DNA from: Cumulibacter sp047975195 | Lineage (GTDB): Bacteria; Actinomycetota; Actinomycetes; Mycobacteriales; Antricoccaceae | Reading direction: 5' to 3' | DNA length: 64,000 bases | NCBI GenBank assembly: GCA_047975195.1 | Contig: JBKEDB010000013.1 | Coordinates: forward strand, 1 to 64,000 | Shown: in pieces, positions 12,001-18,159 of the stretch | Numbering within the stretch: the stretch's first letter is position 1 | Layout: the number at the start of each line of letters is the position of its first letter | The notes under the pieces: model-generated | The model's input: only the letters and a program-made list of their open reading frames with translations | Databases searched by the model: none | What the model was told of the DNA's origin: nothing | Translations under genes and position numbers: made by a program

Positions 12001-13944
12001 CAAGGCAGTCTCCGCAGAACTGTCCGCGGCGGTGGCCGATTCTTCGGTGGAGTTCTGCTCGGAGATCGACGTGTGCTCGGCAGAGGTGTGTTCGGAGGTG
12101 CTGGGCTCCTCGACGGCGTTCGATTCGACGGTGCTCGTTGCTTCCGACGTGACGTCGGTGTTCGCGCTGGCCGCGACCTCGGTGGCCGCGTTGCTGTTCT
12201 CGCCCGCGGCGTTGTCGGGCGCCGCATTGGCAGCTGCGGTGTCGCTCGCCTCCGCGGTAGCGGCGGTGCTCTCGGCGTTGGATGCCGGCGTCGAGCTCGT
12301 CGTCTCTGATGAGGCGGATTCTGGTGATGTGGTCTGTGATGACGTGGTTTCTGCCGACGTCGATTCGGTCGCGTTCGAACTCGATGTTGCGTTGGACTGC
12401 GAGTTGGTCTGCGATGACTGGCTACCGGATTGAGTGCTGCTTTGGCTGCTTGAGTGCGATCCCGAGCCGGTCCCGGCCTGTGTCGACTGACTGCTCGGTG
12501 TCGACTGACCGCTTGGCGCAGCCTGGCCGCCCGGTGCGGCGGCGACCGCGCCGCTCTGCTGTCCGCCGTCGCTGGCGCTGGAGGTGTCCACGGATTGAGC
12601 CGCCGGCGTACTGGAGGAGTATTGCGTAGCGGATCCAGAATCTGTGGCGGTCGAACCTTGGGCACCAGCTTGTGACGCCTGGCCGCTGGTCTGTGCGGAC
12701 GATTGCGTGCCACTGTTGCCTTGCGACGATGCGCTGCTTTGCGTCGAACTCTGCGACTGTCCGCCGTTCTGTGTCGCGCCGTCCGGGTTCGTGCTCACCG
12801 AGGGCTGCCCGGCGTTGCTGGGCTCGACACTCGGGGCTGCTGTGGTCGAGGGGCTGGGCGCGGTGATGTCGGCAGCCATCGAGGTGGCCGCAGTCCGCAG
12901 GTTGGTCATCGTGTCGGGTGAAAATGGACTCGCCGTGTTGTATCGCCCGGCCGCGGTCGCCGCCGCGCCAAGCAGAGCATCAGGGCTGAACGCTGCCGCG
13001 AGGTCCCAGTTCCCATATACCGCGCCGTTTGCGATATAGCTGCCGGTAGGGGAGGCCAGCATGTTCGTACCGGCAGAGATTGCCAGGTTAGTCATGTGCT
13101 GGCCGACAACGTTGCTGGGTCGGGGGATGCGCCCGAGCGGGAAGCTCAGTCCGGCACCGACGAGTCCGCCGACTGCGCCGCCGACCCCCGCGGCGACAGT
13201 TCGTTGCACGTCGTACGACGTTCGGTTGCCCTGATTCATTTGAATGAGTTGAGTGGTGACGTCGATGAAGACCTCTTCTGCGACCTCCTCGACCACTTCG
13301 CGGCCGACCCGCGTGGCGATCTGGCGGGCGGCAGACTGCCCTGCGGTCCGCGCCGCGGCGACGGTCGCCTGCTTGATGACCATCTTCTTGACGACGTTCT
13401 GCACGAACTTGCGACCGGCGGCCGTCAGCAGCTTCTGCATCACCATGCGGATGGCCGTCACCAACGCTTGACGAACAGCCGCGCCAATCACCAGCGATCC
13501 GCCGCCGGTCAGCCAGGACAGCATCACCGAGATGAAGGCAGCAATAATAGCGATGTAGAACGCGATATTGATCGAGATCTTCGCGTAGTTGACCTCGGTG
13601 GCGAATGCTCTCGCTTGTTGTGAGTACTGTCCGGCCATCGTGGCCAACACCGGCACTTCGGCGTCCTGGCCAAAGAAGGCGGCCTCGGAGAAGTTGTAGA
13701 ACTGTTCGAACGAGGGGCCTTCCCAGCCTTCGCTCAGCGTCGTGGCCGCCGCGACATATTCCGACGAGGCTTCCTGCAGGACCTCCGAGAGTTCCTGCCA
13801 GTGGTCGGCGAGTTCTTGGAGCATTGTCTCGCTGCCCTTGGGCCAGCTCTGACCGCCCGCGACCCACGAGATGACCTCATTGGCCCAGTCAGGCAGATCG
13901 AGGACGGCCCAGGCCATCTGCTCGTCGTTCGGATGCTCCGGCAT
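1..13944 (-). CDS. Giant WXG100-like protein, candidate T7SS effector/polymorphic toxin (C-terminus beyond window)
   Basis: An uninterrupted minus-strand frame runs from ATG at 13944 to position 1: 4648 codons with no stop seen, open at the window edge. Residues 1-115 look like a WXG100-like helical domain (W-E-G at 74-76), followed by a membrane segment (about 123-145) and Gly/Ala-rich hydrophobic stretches (to about 350). A Ser/Thr/Gln/Asn-rich linker spans about 365-750. Residues 760-1900 look globular, with an H-E-H-A-E motif (1064-1068), a SAP/Rho_N-like helix pair (about 1290-1322) and an EF-hand-like loop (1866-1877). Four hydrophobic segments (about 1915-1975, 2079-2142, 2350-2402, 2507-2562) are each followed by charged Ala-rich helices, and helical sequence continues to the edge. 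I noticed no cysteine codon. The start lies 10 nt after the upstream stop, so it is probably cotranscribed; its own RBS is weak. Family knowledge: such N-termini occur in actinobacterial T7SS polymorphic toxins, whose toxin domain is C-terminal. Effector function is inferred. Confidence 0.88.
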   Translation of the reverse strand, partial: MPEHPNDEQMAWAVLDLPDWANEVISWVAGGQSWPKGSETMLQELADHWQELSEVLQEASSEYVAAATTLSEGWEGPSFEQFYNFSEAAFFGQDAEVPVLATMAGQYSQQARAFATEVNYAKISINIAFYIAIIAAFISVMLSWLTGGGSLVIGAAVRQALVTAIRMVMQKLLTAAGRKFVQNVVKKMVIKQATVAAARTAGQSAARQIATRVGREVVEEVAEEVFIDVTTQLIQMNQGNRTSYDVQRTVAAGVGGAVGGLVGAGLSFPLGRIPRPSNVVGQHMTNLAISAGTNMLASPTGSYIANGAVYGNWDLAAAFSPDALLGAAATAAGRYNTASPFSPDTMTNLRTAATSMAADITAPSPSTTAAPSVEPSNAGQPSVSTNPDGATQNGGQSQSSTQSSASSQGNSGTQSSAQTSGQASQAGAQGSTATDSGSATQYSSSTPAAQSVDTSSASDGGQQSGAVAAAPGGQAAPSGQSTPSSQSTQAGTGSGSHSSSQSSTQSGSQSSQTNSQSNATSSSNATESTSAETTSSQTTSPESASSETTSSTPASNAESTAATAEASDTAAANAAPDNAAGENSNAATEVAASANTDVTSEATSTVESNAVEEPSTSEHTSAEHTSISEQNSTEESATAADSSAETALRATDPDATPSDPAVANQSSEVDTQVDESAANEGGSYSSIAATPNEQSGTSTAEDNTAADRPNTQTDAVASPAAHSSTPGVTTTSDSTARADTQQSLRSRLGSMISPMIAFNVPVVPPAVRLAADSLQTADFDTHGINLTPTQISAAMSHTFSADSSVRRDGQHAVTAAQEAYARLIGGDPTQADVDLLTHQVAEVTVLQHLTSQAAADGPAPATRQEAAQQRDARKSAAARIADQVSPRQHTSDSRTDTQSASSPAERSASVTEEANPATPATSDIDSTAARDERAESVAESNSPRLTQIASGGTNQTTPAPPDRAQAELAERGRLMIAALTDDALRIAATLDGQQIPTADGPVPVTMRMIQDIKMHLFRDIITHSFNGREIQLPFAGDVNVAEAWLRLAIGDTSHLDTDLDLIAHEHAEIAAMREGMTQAQAHVLANEIAPWETHIPNTGHPLLTALDADHGVVTSGTYQSVPVRSADYALARIANAIVNEELPQLDEVLLDRSVRQRLATQIADIRALQDEAIANAETAQRQSERLTSAAAAETDPTRSAELRAAAQNAQEEAYAHRRTAQEHEGIATDLQIDLDGTVAARRADLNQALTTAGPPGVLELLGNPHLTPGSIDPRSGRGHNTHPNALASYRAPALRQIAADLGISLAGTRTKNDIISQITQHLSSLADPPPPGATPQQRADHEAAQQVLAAQAATALTDNAEFDAHHDDLHHAITNRLFEHLRLRFLETVADSDPRPESERGYGRLEFRWTELGGTPSSTEFEVEHTGLPIGITHPLGLGSAVANLDGMRGRTGLELKDGYAAMLEDGEFVGRHRRDLSRQFAREVAALRSHVEGEANQRADELARTMLDESGHTAATAPPELRRDILSARNAARAEFLAAHPPHVDVVASNPDARAAFASMVASDPRLAPFMTVLAPDEHRSLMRQEIEAAARARYPALAAEAVAIVEYHRELLGGTPGSGGREGTLPNNDPEPGPSRPPDRQLAEHGLTIDPDDGGTLTPAALRALVEDTPRRGASVLDRLTRALGMTITHTASDDSTVRLTVSSPTRSLTINLSTVDTSTDSVASIEDDIARTHISDPVRMQGRGAERAIEAVVDITLSTHLSTANVPIVIAQGIARASATLEPDAVNNSEDLLTDDPHQQVPSVISQVATDTDPSLSPRDIGRLAGLLLRFDDLEALKPRHRAAARAAVAAELTALGLDLTVNRDSDGNLDPDTVSQYFARLQGIPDLDGSSRLKDAVRSFNTNENGAIPDTPAPVRQFTVKALAAQAIPAAASVGAAMSLGSIDTVPILIATAAGGAVATALSVIADIRKFHSAADNTRTANDRNPRTADQDRQAGQLRKELHDVRSALAESESLAGAHADESTNSTQAQARLRALADAHARGQAEVDEHIARQRESSPGRDVDSLDKIASASTVRFKAMGGALARAMAFGVFPIADVLTDHNVIDVIQMSTTQSVAMSVASAGYLVAGAIGGGLLRKVGLSGDPGIDRTKAERENRVQAQKARARQVATDVAAKDAYEAQRTQIELLLRRAEQQEADAERIAEITALLQDDADNIELHTELAAIADRARAALPGTSVVAPTIDTARLEQALDKVLDVTAQIVSAPLFTRLNPFRRLRREIRLAIGEVDHAVADIATRYGEHIATSLDEISNGPDREEAIRLQQRLEERVQQKLAVLQSHPENGARLTAGLSDFASGRYFAAGISVFTSRIAATMMAAGGMSSSAIGAALFAGASATGLGWQGERSVEMTNELRKFHDRFARPDKWKSLVAVQEAAQPGMARDLVAGQVTDRNIEILARIADLDPVIAEQTAESERDVTSKPAASESTAGTVAPAATATSDPAVRRVASRLFYLGRFSTAPFVTAIADVLTGRSAVSALAAVASAIGIGPAERAGKIAEERAPAKVEKVRGALQKAEREAQDARQRAHRANPQLDRTPRQQVETLQTTLQGLSRNDMMVRGEAIRRAQRLHRWLDVIAATQATEADETVPEELRDLRAAVDAALGEGQPRTAIDAMNESESRRLNQTPERVAAYLRGEVAAARARIAHTDDATRVLDLPEEKVGSLTVNSIATLLTQESERADTIADDLAQLRTETAGLQPRLATYLASHPAARVEIENALTSLDAARNAAAAAERRLERAKTLSRRTNRLIEQPHPARIDDAVRTVHSVRGRTALSAEIDAASQNLAEVRDALEVANKAIPIADLAARSEQARDTARSIIADSTSVLEDARALSTRVGDGIDTTALVEIIARMDALNRGAANLASDAARAADSARAPQSTLPPISALVIVEDAATQLRAQRNDLDNALALLERHSAVAIAEFESHRATQRNALAQQEAHQANEHARAAFAAQQRLTTRALHSPSTHEHINALRTAADAATEAAAQAQQQALVVENTHTMLQRVAARIGAEHTNVDTERLSAIVERLDAAVAAVAEHTATAEQLASSATVHAAHANAIAALDAHAEHRTLTAVQLREIADARTRRGDSAPSALADQAIRDLQRSLGAELDERVTTLETLSALQRTDVAQLTYLTARLESADEPAAIDRLSEGIVARRAQIDSVMAEARERTSLLQMANSAGDAADAVLAAQRSVDAHTRDLTALDVRIDAALADIPADFVAYDAAGNPTRIPAERAHEMYLDGRRKIQSAQGLLSTSTTSLAGIHEQLRADLPAAATRIRTASSAADRAAALLSDVRDHLADAARVLAKDLNASPPDTRQGGTGRHRIVLTETPQALNADDQDAADSMPPAQQAARDVSRVAQDATRAAAESFAQFGPVGEVFNAAAVVPRGEASQIDAALAAAEDAAAAMTEAAQRAQDALDEASALERAATETAARIGNAPRGADTSVDLAHVLASARRAAELSAEFGYQTGLLDDAAARVTHHSALAVLSHTAETVAAAVTSANADLVRLREAIDHRSAALDQTLADESTPLPAADIAEAAGSLRSLQTDHARLVPLAQSLEQLAQTTRDAVAGLHVGTEARAASTLLTDAQAHLARATELSQRVTEGAREALESAGHFVAPAPAGIPAPDPAAQDAIRLAVDRATAKVNEIRLLLRTGDPQSQDAARSALQARLAANRAAERGAALTGDFMTTGSSTQPGAADVLARAVADAAHAETAAEEALRTARAETTASSVRTAYAAALEAAALSAVDEIANARRLAADPNVVMSAAHRDALLSTAASAEQLTAQIADQVRELEQLRFDANAEAAESAPQLSTLDAMATRSTALGTRISGAVTDLTAQSQRLGLLTEVVRAASAARHALDAAGTRPTVALADYVRESLPGVPVDNPDAADSVDGARQDLAAITDSENELAELSEALRAHEATLMSAADDLLADPSTRAHDFRGRLARAGEAVADLSAQLEVTAAQGPARAESAYGHLTQAAIQNLSPAARTLLTDLEGRGNDIEAQLADLQGLRQDADRHATSTDPRVIDATDHARTSLQALEAAHQRTIAEREEARRAFNTLDDLRHQPPRSVAQADSALSDAHAALTVLEHTRTQAQVRSEAVEHEIAQAQVQLAIAQTTVQLNDTAATLEALQDRLTATLQRASDLQAEIPEALSWRSEAPAVRAHTEATQTADVLRAARIAFTEATALLSTAPDLVAVDSQLAEQRIRAAEEQHDGAARLIEDAHVSLTTVADSVRHASFDIARALPESTVRTRGSDLPIATGRTLIEANAALNDSPEGQQLRLASDAASTLRSESAATLHAARAHLDTSSAQLQFNTRGLSRADRDSLASILADIDTSLRGMERSTRAFAATAARISRIGDPLGTAAVQLALPANQGEIDNAATAAERVLAEVATARSESDAHTAEATARSRALVQALERLTAHHRIGDDRRAHTETTQLVATLERLYAALPGGERTVHVEAANDHLAALRQAHQEISTAVARQDRRRGAILDGSDPQQAADALTEHDRVAQNVRVAHDSYREALARLRHHAHAGAAQQIADARTRADERRDRDAAAAAQAAESGRETLHQ

Positions 13945-13954
13945 AACTCGAGAA

Positions 13955-15553
13955 TCAGCCCGCCGTCGACCCTCGGGCGGTGCCCGGCGGTGCCGGCTCC
14001 GGGCTTTCAATCGAGCGTGAGCCATGATGTGGCTGCACACACGGGTCGGGCTGAGCCGCATCGTCAGCGAGCCGGTCCTCGTGCTGATCGGTCGCTCCGG
14101 TCGTGGTTGCCGTATCGGCCGCACGATCGGGGCGTTTTCGCGCGCTCGTTGAATTCGTTGGGCGTGCCGCACCTGGGGCGCTGGTCGCTGACGAGCTTCC
14201 TCGAGTCGCGGTGGAGCCGCCTGCCGATCCGGGCGGGGCTGAGACGCCGTGGCTGGACGGCGCAGTTGCCCGGCCCGGCGACGTCGGTGCGGTGGGTGCT
14301 CCCGATCGAGAAGACCCGCCCGGCGACCCCGAACGCGCTGGGGACGCCGACGTGCCTGAGCTCCCGGAGGAGCCCGGCGCCCCCGACGGAGCACCGCCCG
14401 CAGGCGGCATCATGGGCGCGCCCCCGGATGGCGGCATCATGGGCGCGCCCGATGGCGGCATCATCGGCATACCGCCGCCCGGAGGCATCATCGGTACTCC
14501 GGAACCGGGTCCACCAGCGCCGGAGTCTGCGCCCGGCAGCGCAGCGGTCGGCGCTGCACCGCCACCCGAGTCGGCCGAAATGCCGCTGGAACCGGGTCCA
14601 CCGCCACTAGAACTTGCGCCGCCACTAGAACCTGCGCCGCCACCGGAACCGGCACCACCTGCAGCAGCCTCGCCGCCGGAGCCGATGGTGGTTCCGCTGC
14701 TGCCACCTGCGCCGCCTGACCCTGACCCGCTGGCCGTAGACGATCCGGCGGCAGACTGGGCTTGGTCTGCTCCGGGGGTGGATGACGATGTAGAGCCGCT
14801 GCCCGAATCGGACGTCGAAGTGCCCGACGCGCCTGCCGTATCTGCGACGTCCGTCTGTGGTGTCGCAGATGAAGTGGAATCGTGCGGCGCCTCATCGGCG
14901 CTCGCGCTGGTGGCGGCGTCCCGGGCCATGAAGTGCCCGTCGGCGGGCTGGGCCGCGAGGGTGCCGGGCGTCCCGGTCAGCCCGCTCTCTGCGAGGAACG
15001 ATCCCGACGCGGTTGACGTCCCCGCCACGAACGAGCCTGAGGTCGCCGCGACGGAACTTGCTGCGAGCCCGCTGCCCGCGAGTGAGGCGACGCCGCTGGA
15101 GGCTGTGCCCCCTCCGCCTGAGGAACCGCCCACTCCGCCGGAGGAACCGCCCGCTCCGCTAAGGGAACCGCCAGCCGTGGCACCGCCTCCGCCGCCCGAA
15201 CCCGCGGTGGGGTCCGCGTCCACCTGAACGGCGTCCATCCTGCGGCCGGCAACGGCATCGGCGGCGTACGTGGTGTTGAGCGCAGCCTCCACGTTCTCCG
15301 GGAGCGCCAAGACGGGATCAATGACCATCTTGGCGTCCTGATCGAAGGAGCCAGCCTGCGAGTCGGTCAGATAGCTCGAACTGAATTCCTGCCCGTCGCT
15401 GTCCTCGCCCCAGGGATTTGCCGCGTGTACGGACTTGATGCTTCCGATAATTGAGTTCCAGCGCGACTCCAGTGGGCCCTTTGCGCTGTTGAGTTCGCTG
15501 ATACCGCGCGCGGCAATGGCGGGGTCCACGCGCACGTGGGTTGGCTCCGTCAT
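13955..15553 (-). CDS. WXG100-like N-terminal, Gly/Ser/Pro-rich T7SS-associated protein
   Basis: A 532-residue protein. Residues 1-110 are predicted helical, with Trp32 and an N-P-W-G turn at about 46-49 followed by an acidic D-S-D-G stretch, as in WXG100-like T7SS proteins. The rest is low complexity: Gly/Ser/Ala-rich, then Pro-rich with repeated P-M-M-P-P units near codons at 14400-14480, then a basic, Thr/Ala-rich tail. There is no signal peptide or membrane segment. The start is well set by GAGGAGG just upstream of the ATG at 15553. It precedes the giant gene by 10 nt and likely shares its transcript. A role as a secreted partner or chaperone-like companion of the giant protein is inferred from context only. 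A 374-codon frame on the opposite strand is a GC-rich shadow. Confidence 0.75.
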   Translation of the reverse strand: MTEPTHVRVDPAIAARGISELNSAKGPLESRWNSIIGSIKSVHAANPWGEDSDGQEFSSSYLTDSQAGSFDQDAKMVIDPVLALPENVEAALNTTYAADAVAGRRMDAVQVDADPTAGSGGGGGATAGGSLSGAGGSSGGVGGSSGGGGTASSGVASLAGSGLAASSVAATSGSFVAGTSTASGSFLAESGLTGTPGTLAAQPADGHFMARDAATSASADEAPHDSTSSATPQTDVADTAGASGTSTSDSGSGSTSSSTPGADQAQSAAGSSTASGSGSGGAGGSSGTTIGSGGEAAAGGAGSGGGAGSSGGASSSGGGPGSSGISADSGGGAAPTAALPGADSGAGGPGSGVPMMPPGGGMPMMPPSGAPMMPPSGGAPMMPPAGGAPSGAPGSSGSSGTSASPARSGSPGGSSRSGAPTAPTSPGRATAPSSHGVSAPPGSAGGSTATRGSSSATSAPGAARPTNSTSARKRPDRAADTATTTGATDQHEDRLADDAAQPDPCVQPHHGSRSIESPEPAPPGTARGSTAG

Positions 15554-15689
15554 GGTGCCTCCTCGTCATCTCCTCGACGGTCTACGGACAAGGCTTCCAG
15601 AACTATCAGCGAATGCGTCTCATTCGGGTTGCCTTCAGGTGGCTGCCGCGTGACAAAGCCGCACGCTCGTGCGCACCGGGACTGAGACG

Positions 15690-16121
15690 TCACATCCCCT
15701 CTCTGCGGTTCAGTCGATCTTGTACGTCATCGAGGACATCTTCCGGACTGCCCTGAAGCTGCACTCGCATCTGATCGCGTGGGACCACCGGCTCGAAGAT
15801 ATCGAGCACTCGTTCCTGGGCAGCTTCGCTGGCTCGGCGAATCGTGTCGAGGATTGATTCGCCGAGTGCGCGGGCGTCTGGGCGCCGATAGATACGTGGG
15901 TCCAGATCGAGCGCGAGAATCGCGCCACGCGGGTCGACCGTCACCTTGACCAGGCCATCGGATGACCGTTCGGTGACTGATACTTCTCGCGCTTCGCGTG
16001 CCAGACGGGGCCCTTCGGAAACGAGCGTCTCGAACTGCCCGCGCAGTGATTCGGCGAACGAGCGCATCGACTGGAGCTGAACGTCGTCGGGCGGGCTGCG
16101 GTGGTCGTCGTCGGTGCTCAT
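15690..16121 (-). CDS. YbaB/EbfC-family DNA-binding-like protein
   Basis: A 143-residue protein. The segment around V-K-V-T-V-D-P-R-G, the two-helix flanks and the following D-L-D-P core resemble the YbaB/EbfC nucleoid-associated fold. In actinobacteria such proteins are frequent in ESX loci (EspL-like), where their role is not clear. The ATG at 16121 is chosen over the in-frame ATG at 16136 because AAAGGA sits 4-10 nt upstream of the former. The gene is divergent from the mycosin gene and lies upstream of the two WXG100-like genes on the same strand, separated from the next by 136 bp. It could be a cytosolic chaperone or regulator for the neighbouring substrates, which is inference from position. 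Confidence 0.8.
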   Translation of the reverse strand: MSTDDDHRSPPDDVQLQSMRSFAESLRGQFETLVSEGPRLAREAREVSVTERSSDGLVKVTVDPRGAILALDLDPRIYRRPDARALGESILDTIRRASEAAQERVLDIFEPVVPRDQMRVQLQGSPEDVLDDVQDRLNRREGM

Positions 16122-16216
16122 CGTGAGTCCTTTCAATGCAGGAGAAATCGATGTGCAGGCCGGTCCTTATATTACGGCCAGACGCCCGCCGGACAGTGGC
16201 CTCCCCGATCGCTACC

Positions 16217-17638
16217 ATGGTCGCCGTGATCGAGTTTCGCCGCCGACGTGCCCGAACCGCGCTGATCGCGGGGGCTCTCGCAGCGGTTATGGGGCTTGCC
16301 ACACCGACCTATGCGGCACCGGGTGATTCCGAGCAATCGGAGGCGTCCAATCAGTCGCCGCAGACCGAGTCGACATCCAGCGCACCGGAGCCAGCCTGTG
16401 ACAACCCGCCGTCCGCTGCCCAGATCAACCCGAAAGTGCCCTGGACCGTAGCGAACTATGACCCGGCGCAGCGGCTTTGGCCCTACAGCAGCGGTAAGGG
16501 CGTCACCGTCGCGGTCGTATCGACCGGGGTGGCGCCCACCCAAAGTCAACTGGCACCGCAGATGCTCACCGGTTATGACTTCGTGCGCAACACCAGCGAA
16601 GGAATGGACGACTGTATTGGCCAGGGCACCGCGATCGCGACCGTGATCGCTGCGCAAGAGTCAGATCAGACTGGATTCGTCGGCCTCGCACCGGACGCGA
16701 AAATTCTGCCGGTCCGGGTTGCGGAGAAGGAGCAGGTCGTCGCCAATACCGATGAACCCCTCGATCCCGCGACCATCGCCAGCGGTATCGAATGGGCCGC
16801 CGAGCAGGGGGCTGGAGTCATCGTGGTCGCTGACGTCAGTTTCGTCGACGATCCCGCCTTGGCGAGCGCGGTAAAGGCGGCACAGTCCGCCGGCGCCGTG
16901 ATCGTCGCACCTGTCGGGGACGACCATCCGAAGGAGGAGCCGGCGTCCTTGCAGCCCACACCGGCGGATCGAACTCCTTATCCAGCGGCATATGAAGGTG
17001 TGATCGGCGTAGGGGCGATGAGTTCGAGTGGTATTCGGGTACCGTCCTCACAGGTCGGCCCCTATGTCGATGTCATCGCTCCGGGCGAGGATGTGCCTGC
17101 GGGCGCGCCAAGTGGTGGACATCAGGTATATAGCGGAACGGCGATAGCCTCCAGCTTCGCCGCAGCCGCCGTAACGTTGTTGCTGGCCCAGCCCGATACG
17201 CCATGGGTACCCAGTGGCGGCATCGAGAAGTCTCTGGCAGTTGAGCTTCGGCTACGCAGCACGGCATCGCCAGTGTCCGGCCACTTCGCCGAGTTGGGCT
17301 ACGGCGCAGGCGCGGTTGATCCGGCCCGCGCGCTGACGGACCTGACCAACTCTGAGGCCGCTGCGAGTGCGACACCGTACGAGCCCCCGGTGCGCAGTGA
17401 GCAGGAACTGGCTCAGCAGAAGTTTGCCGAGGACGGCGAGTCACGTGCACTCGCGCTGACCTGGGGGGCCCTGGGTGGCCTGGCTGCGGTGGTCCTGGCG
17501 CTGTCGCTACTTCGCCGTGTCCGCGCCAATAAGGCTCGTGTGCTCAGTACGCCAGAACGGGTGGAGAGCGAACGCGATCAGGAATTGCAGTACGTGCCCG
17601 GTGAGCAATTGTTCGCGCCGCCCGCGAAGCCGGAGTAA
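16217..17638 (+). CDS. mycP: Mycosin-like subtilase, catalytically dead (pseudo-MycP)
   Basis: This has the mycosin layout: an N-terminal signal peptide (four Arg, hydrophobic core, cleavage after T-Y-A), a subtilase domain, a conserved Cys pair (the second in D-D-C-x-G), and one C-terminal membrane helix followed by basic residues. All three catalytic positions are changed. The Asp motif reads V-V-S-T-G (Ser codon 16520-16522), the His motif reads G-Q-G-T (Gln codon 16622-16624), and the Ser motif reads S-G-T-A (Ala codon 17141-17143). The oxyanion Asn region is V-G-D-D. Mycosin proteolysis is known to be dispensable for ESX secretion although the protein stabilises the membrane complex, so a structural role is likely. 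The start is uncertain: 16151 has AGGAG, 16217 gives a normal signal peptide, and GTG 16226 would be leaderless after TACCAT (16213-16218). Confidence 0.9.
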   Translation: MVAVIEFRRRRARTALIAGALAAVMGLATPTYAAPGDSEQSEASNQSPQTESTSSAPEPACDNPPSAAQINPKVPWTVANYDPAQRLWPYSSGKGVTVAVVSTGVAPTQSQLAPQMLTGYDFVRNTSEGMDDCIGQGTAIATVIAAQESDQTGFVGLAPDAKILPVRVAEKEQVVANTDEPLDPATIASGIEWAAEQGAGVIVVADVSFVDDPALASAVKAAQSAGAVIVAPVGDDHPKEEPASLQPTPADRTPYPAAYEGVIGVGAMSSSGIRVPSSQVGPYVDVIAPGEDVPAGAPSGGHQVYSGTAIASSFAAAAVTLLLAQPDTPWVPSGGIEKSLAVELRLRSTASPVSGHFAELGYGAGAVDPARALTDLTNSEAAASATPYEPPVRSEQELAQQKFAEDGESRALALTWGALGGLAAVVLALSLLRRVRANKARVLSTPERVESERDQELQYVPGEQLFAPPAKPE

Positions 17639-17765
17639 CCAGCAGCACCTCGCCGCACCTGATCGGGTGTACGTCGTCAACAGACGCGGCTGCCCTCCAG
17701 ATGACCCCGTCGCAGGAAGCTCTAGGCCCACAGGCGCCAAGCCCCAAGCCGCTGCATGAACGCGA

Positions 17766-17795
17766 AGGGAGCGTCAGCATTCGCTGACGCTCCCT
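17766..17795. terminator. Perfect hairpin between convergent mycP and esx genes
   Basis: A 13-bp stem (17766-17778 with 17783-17795) has a 4-nt ATTC loop. It lies between the stop of mycP (plus) and the stop of the WXG100 gene (minus). It has no long U-tract but is well placed as a bidirectional terminator. Confidence 0.75.
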
Positions 17796-17812
17796 CGTGG
17801 CGGGTGCTCGGC

Positions 17813-18112
17813 TTAGCGGTCGAGTACGCCCTTAGCGAGGGTCTCGCCCTGCTGTGCGATCTCGGCGGCCTCGCCGAGGTTCTTCTTGAACGACCCGAGC
17901 GCCGTGTGGATCTCTTGCGCAGCCGAATCCCAGATCTGCTTGCGGCGGACGAACGCGTCCTTAGCCGACGCCGACTCCCACTTGTTCATCAGCGCGAGTC
18001 CATCGCGATTTACCTGGTCGACCTCAGCCTGCATCGCCGACTCGGCGTTGCCGATCGAGCCGACTCCGTCACCCTGGATGTTCCAGTCGACGGCATAAAC
18101 TTCTCCAGCCAT
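17813..18112 (-). CDS. WXG100-family protein (ESAT-6-like), W-E-S variant
   Basis: A 99-residue helical-hairpin protein of typical Esx length. The turn motif is W45-E-S47 instead of W-x-G, flanked by long amphipathic helices. No Y-x-x-x-D/E secretion signal is seen at its C-terminus, as expected for the partner that lacks the signal. GAGGAGAA lies 8 nt before the ATG. It is 47 bp downstream of the other Esx gene, so the two form a bicistron and presumably a heterodimer. Esx heterodimers are recognised by EccC and exported by the ESX machine. The Gly-to-Ser change is conservative and also occurs elsewhere in the family. Confidence 0.9.
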   Translation of the reverse strand: MAGEVYAVDWNIQGDGVGSIGNAESAMQAEVDQVNRDGLALMNKWESASAKDAFVRRKQIWDSAAQEIHTALGSFKKNLGEAAEIAQQGETLAKGVLDR

Positions 18113-18159
18113 TGCTGCTTCTCCTCGAATCCTTGGAAAGTGTGCTCGTGCGCGAGTCT

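Noticed and set aside
401..12713. Many plus-strand and other-frame ORFs of 60-330 codons in the first 13.9 kb
   Set aside because: All lie inside the single giant minus-strand frame, have Arg/Ala/Ser-rich shadow composition and no consistent RBS.
14103..15227. 374-codon plus-strand ORF rich in Pro/Glu
   Set aside because: It is the antisense of the Gly/Ser/Pro-rich WXG100-like gene, which has a strong RBS and an N-terminal motif.
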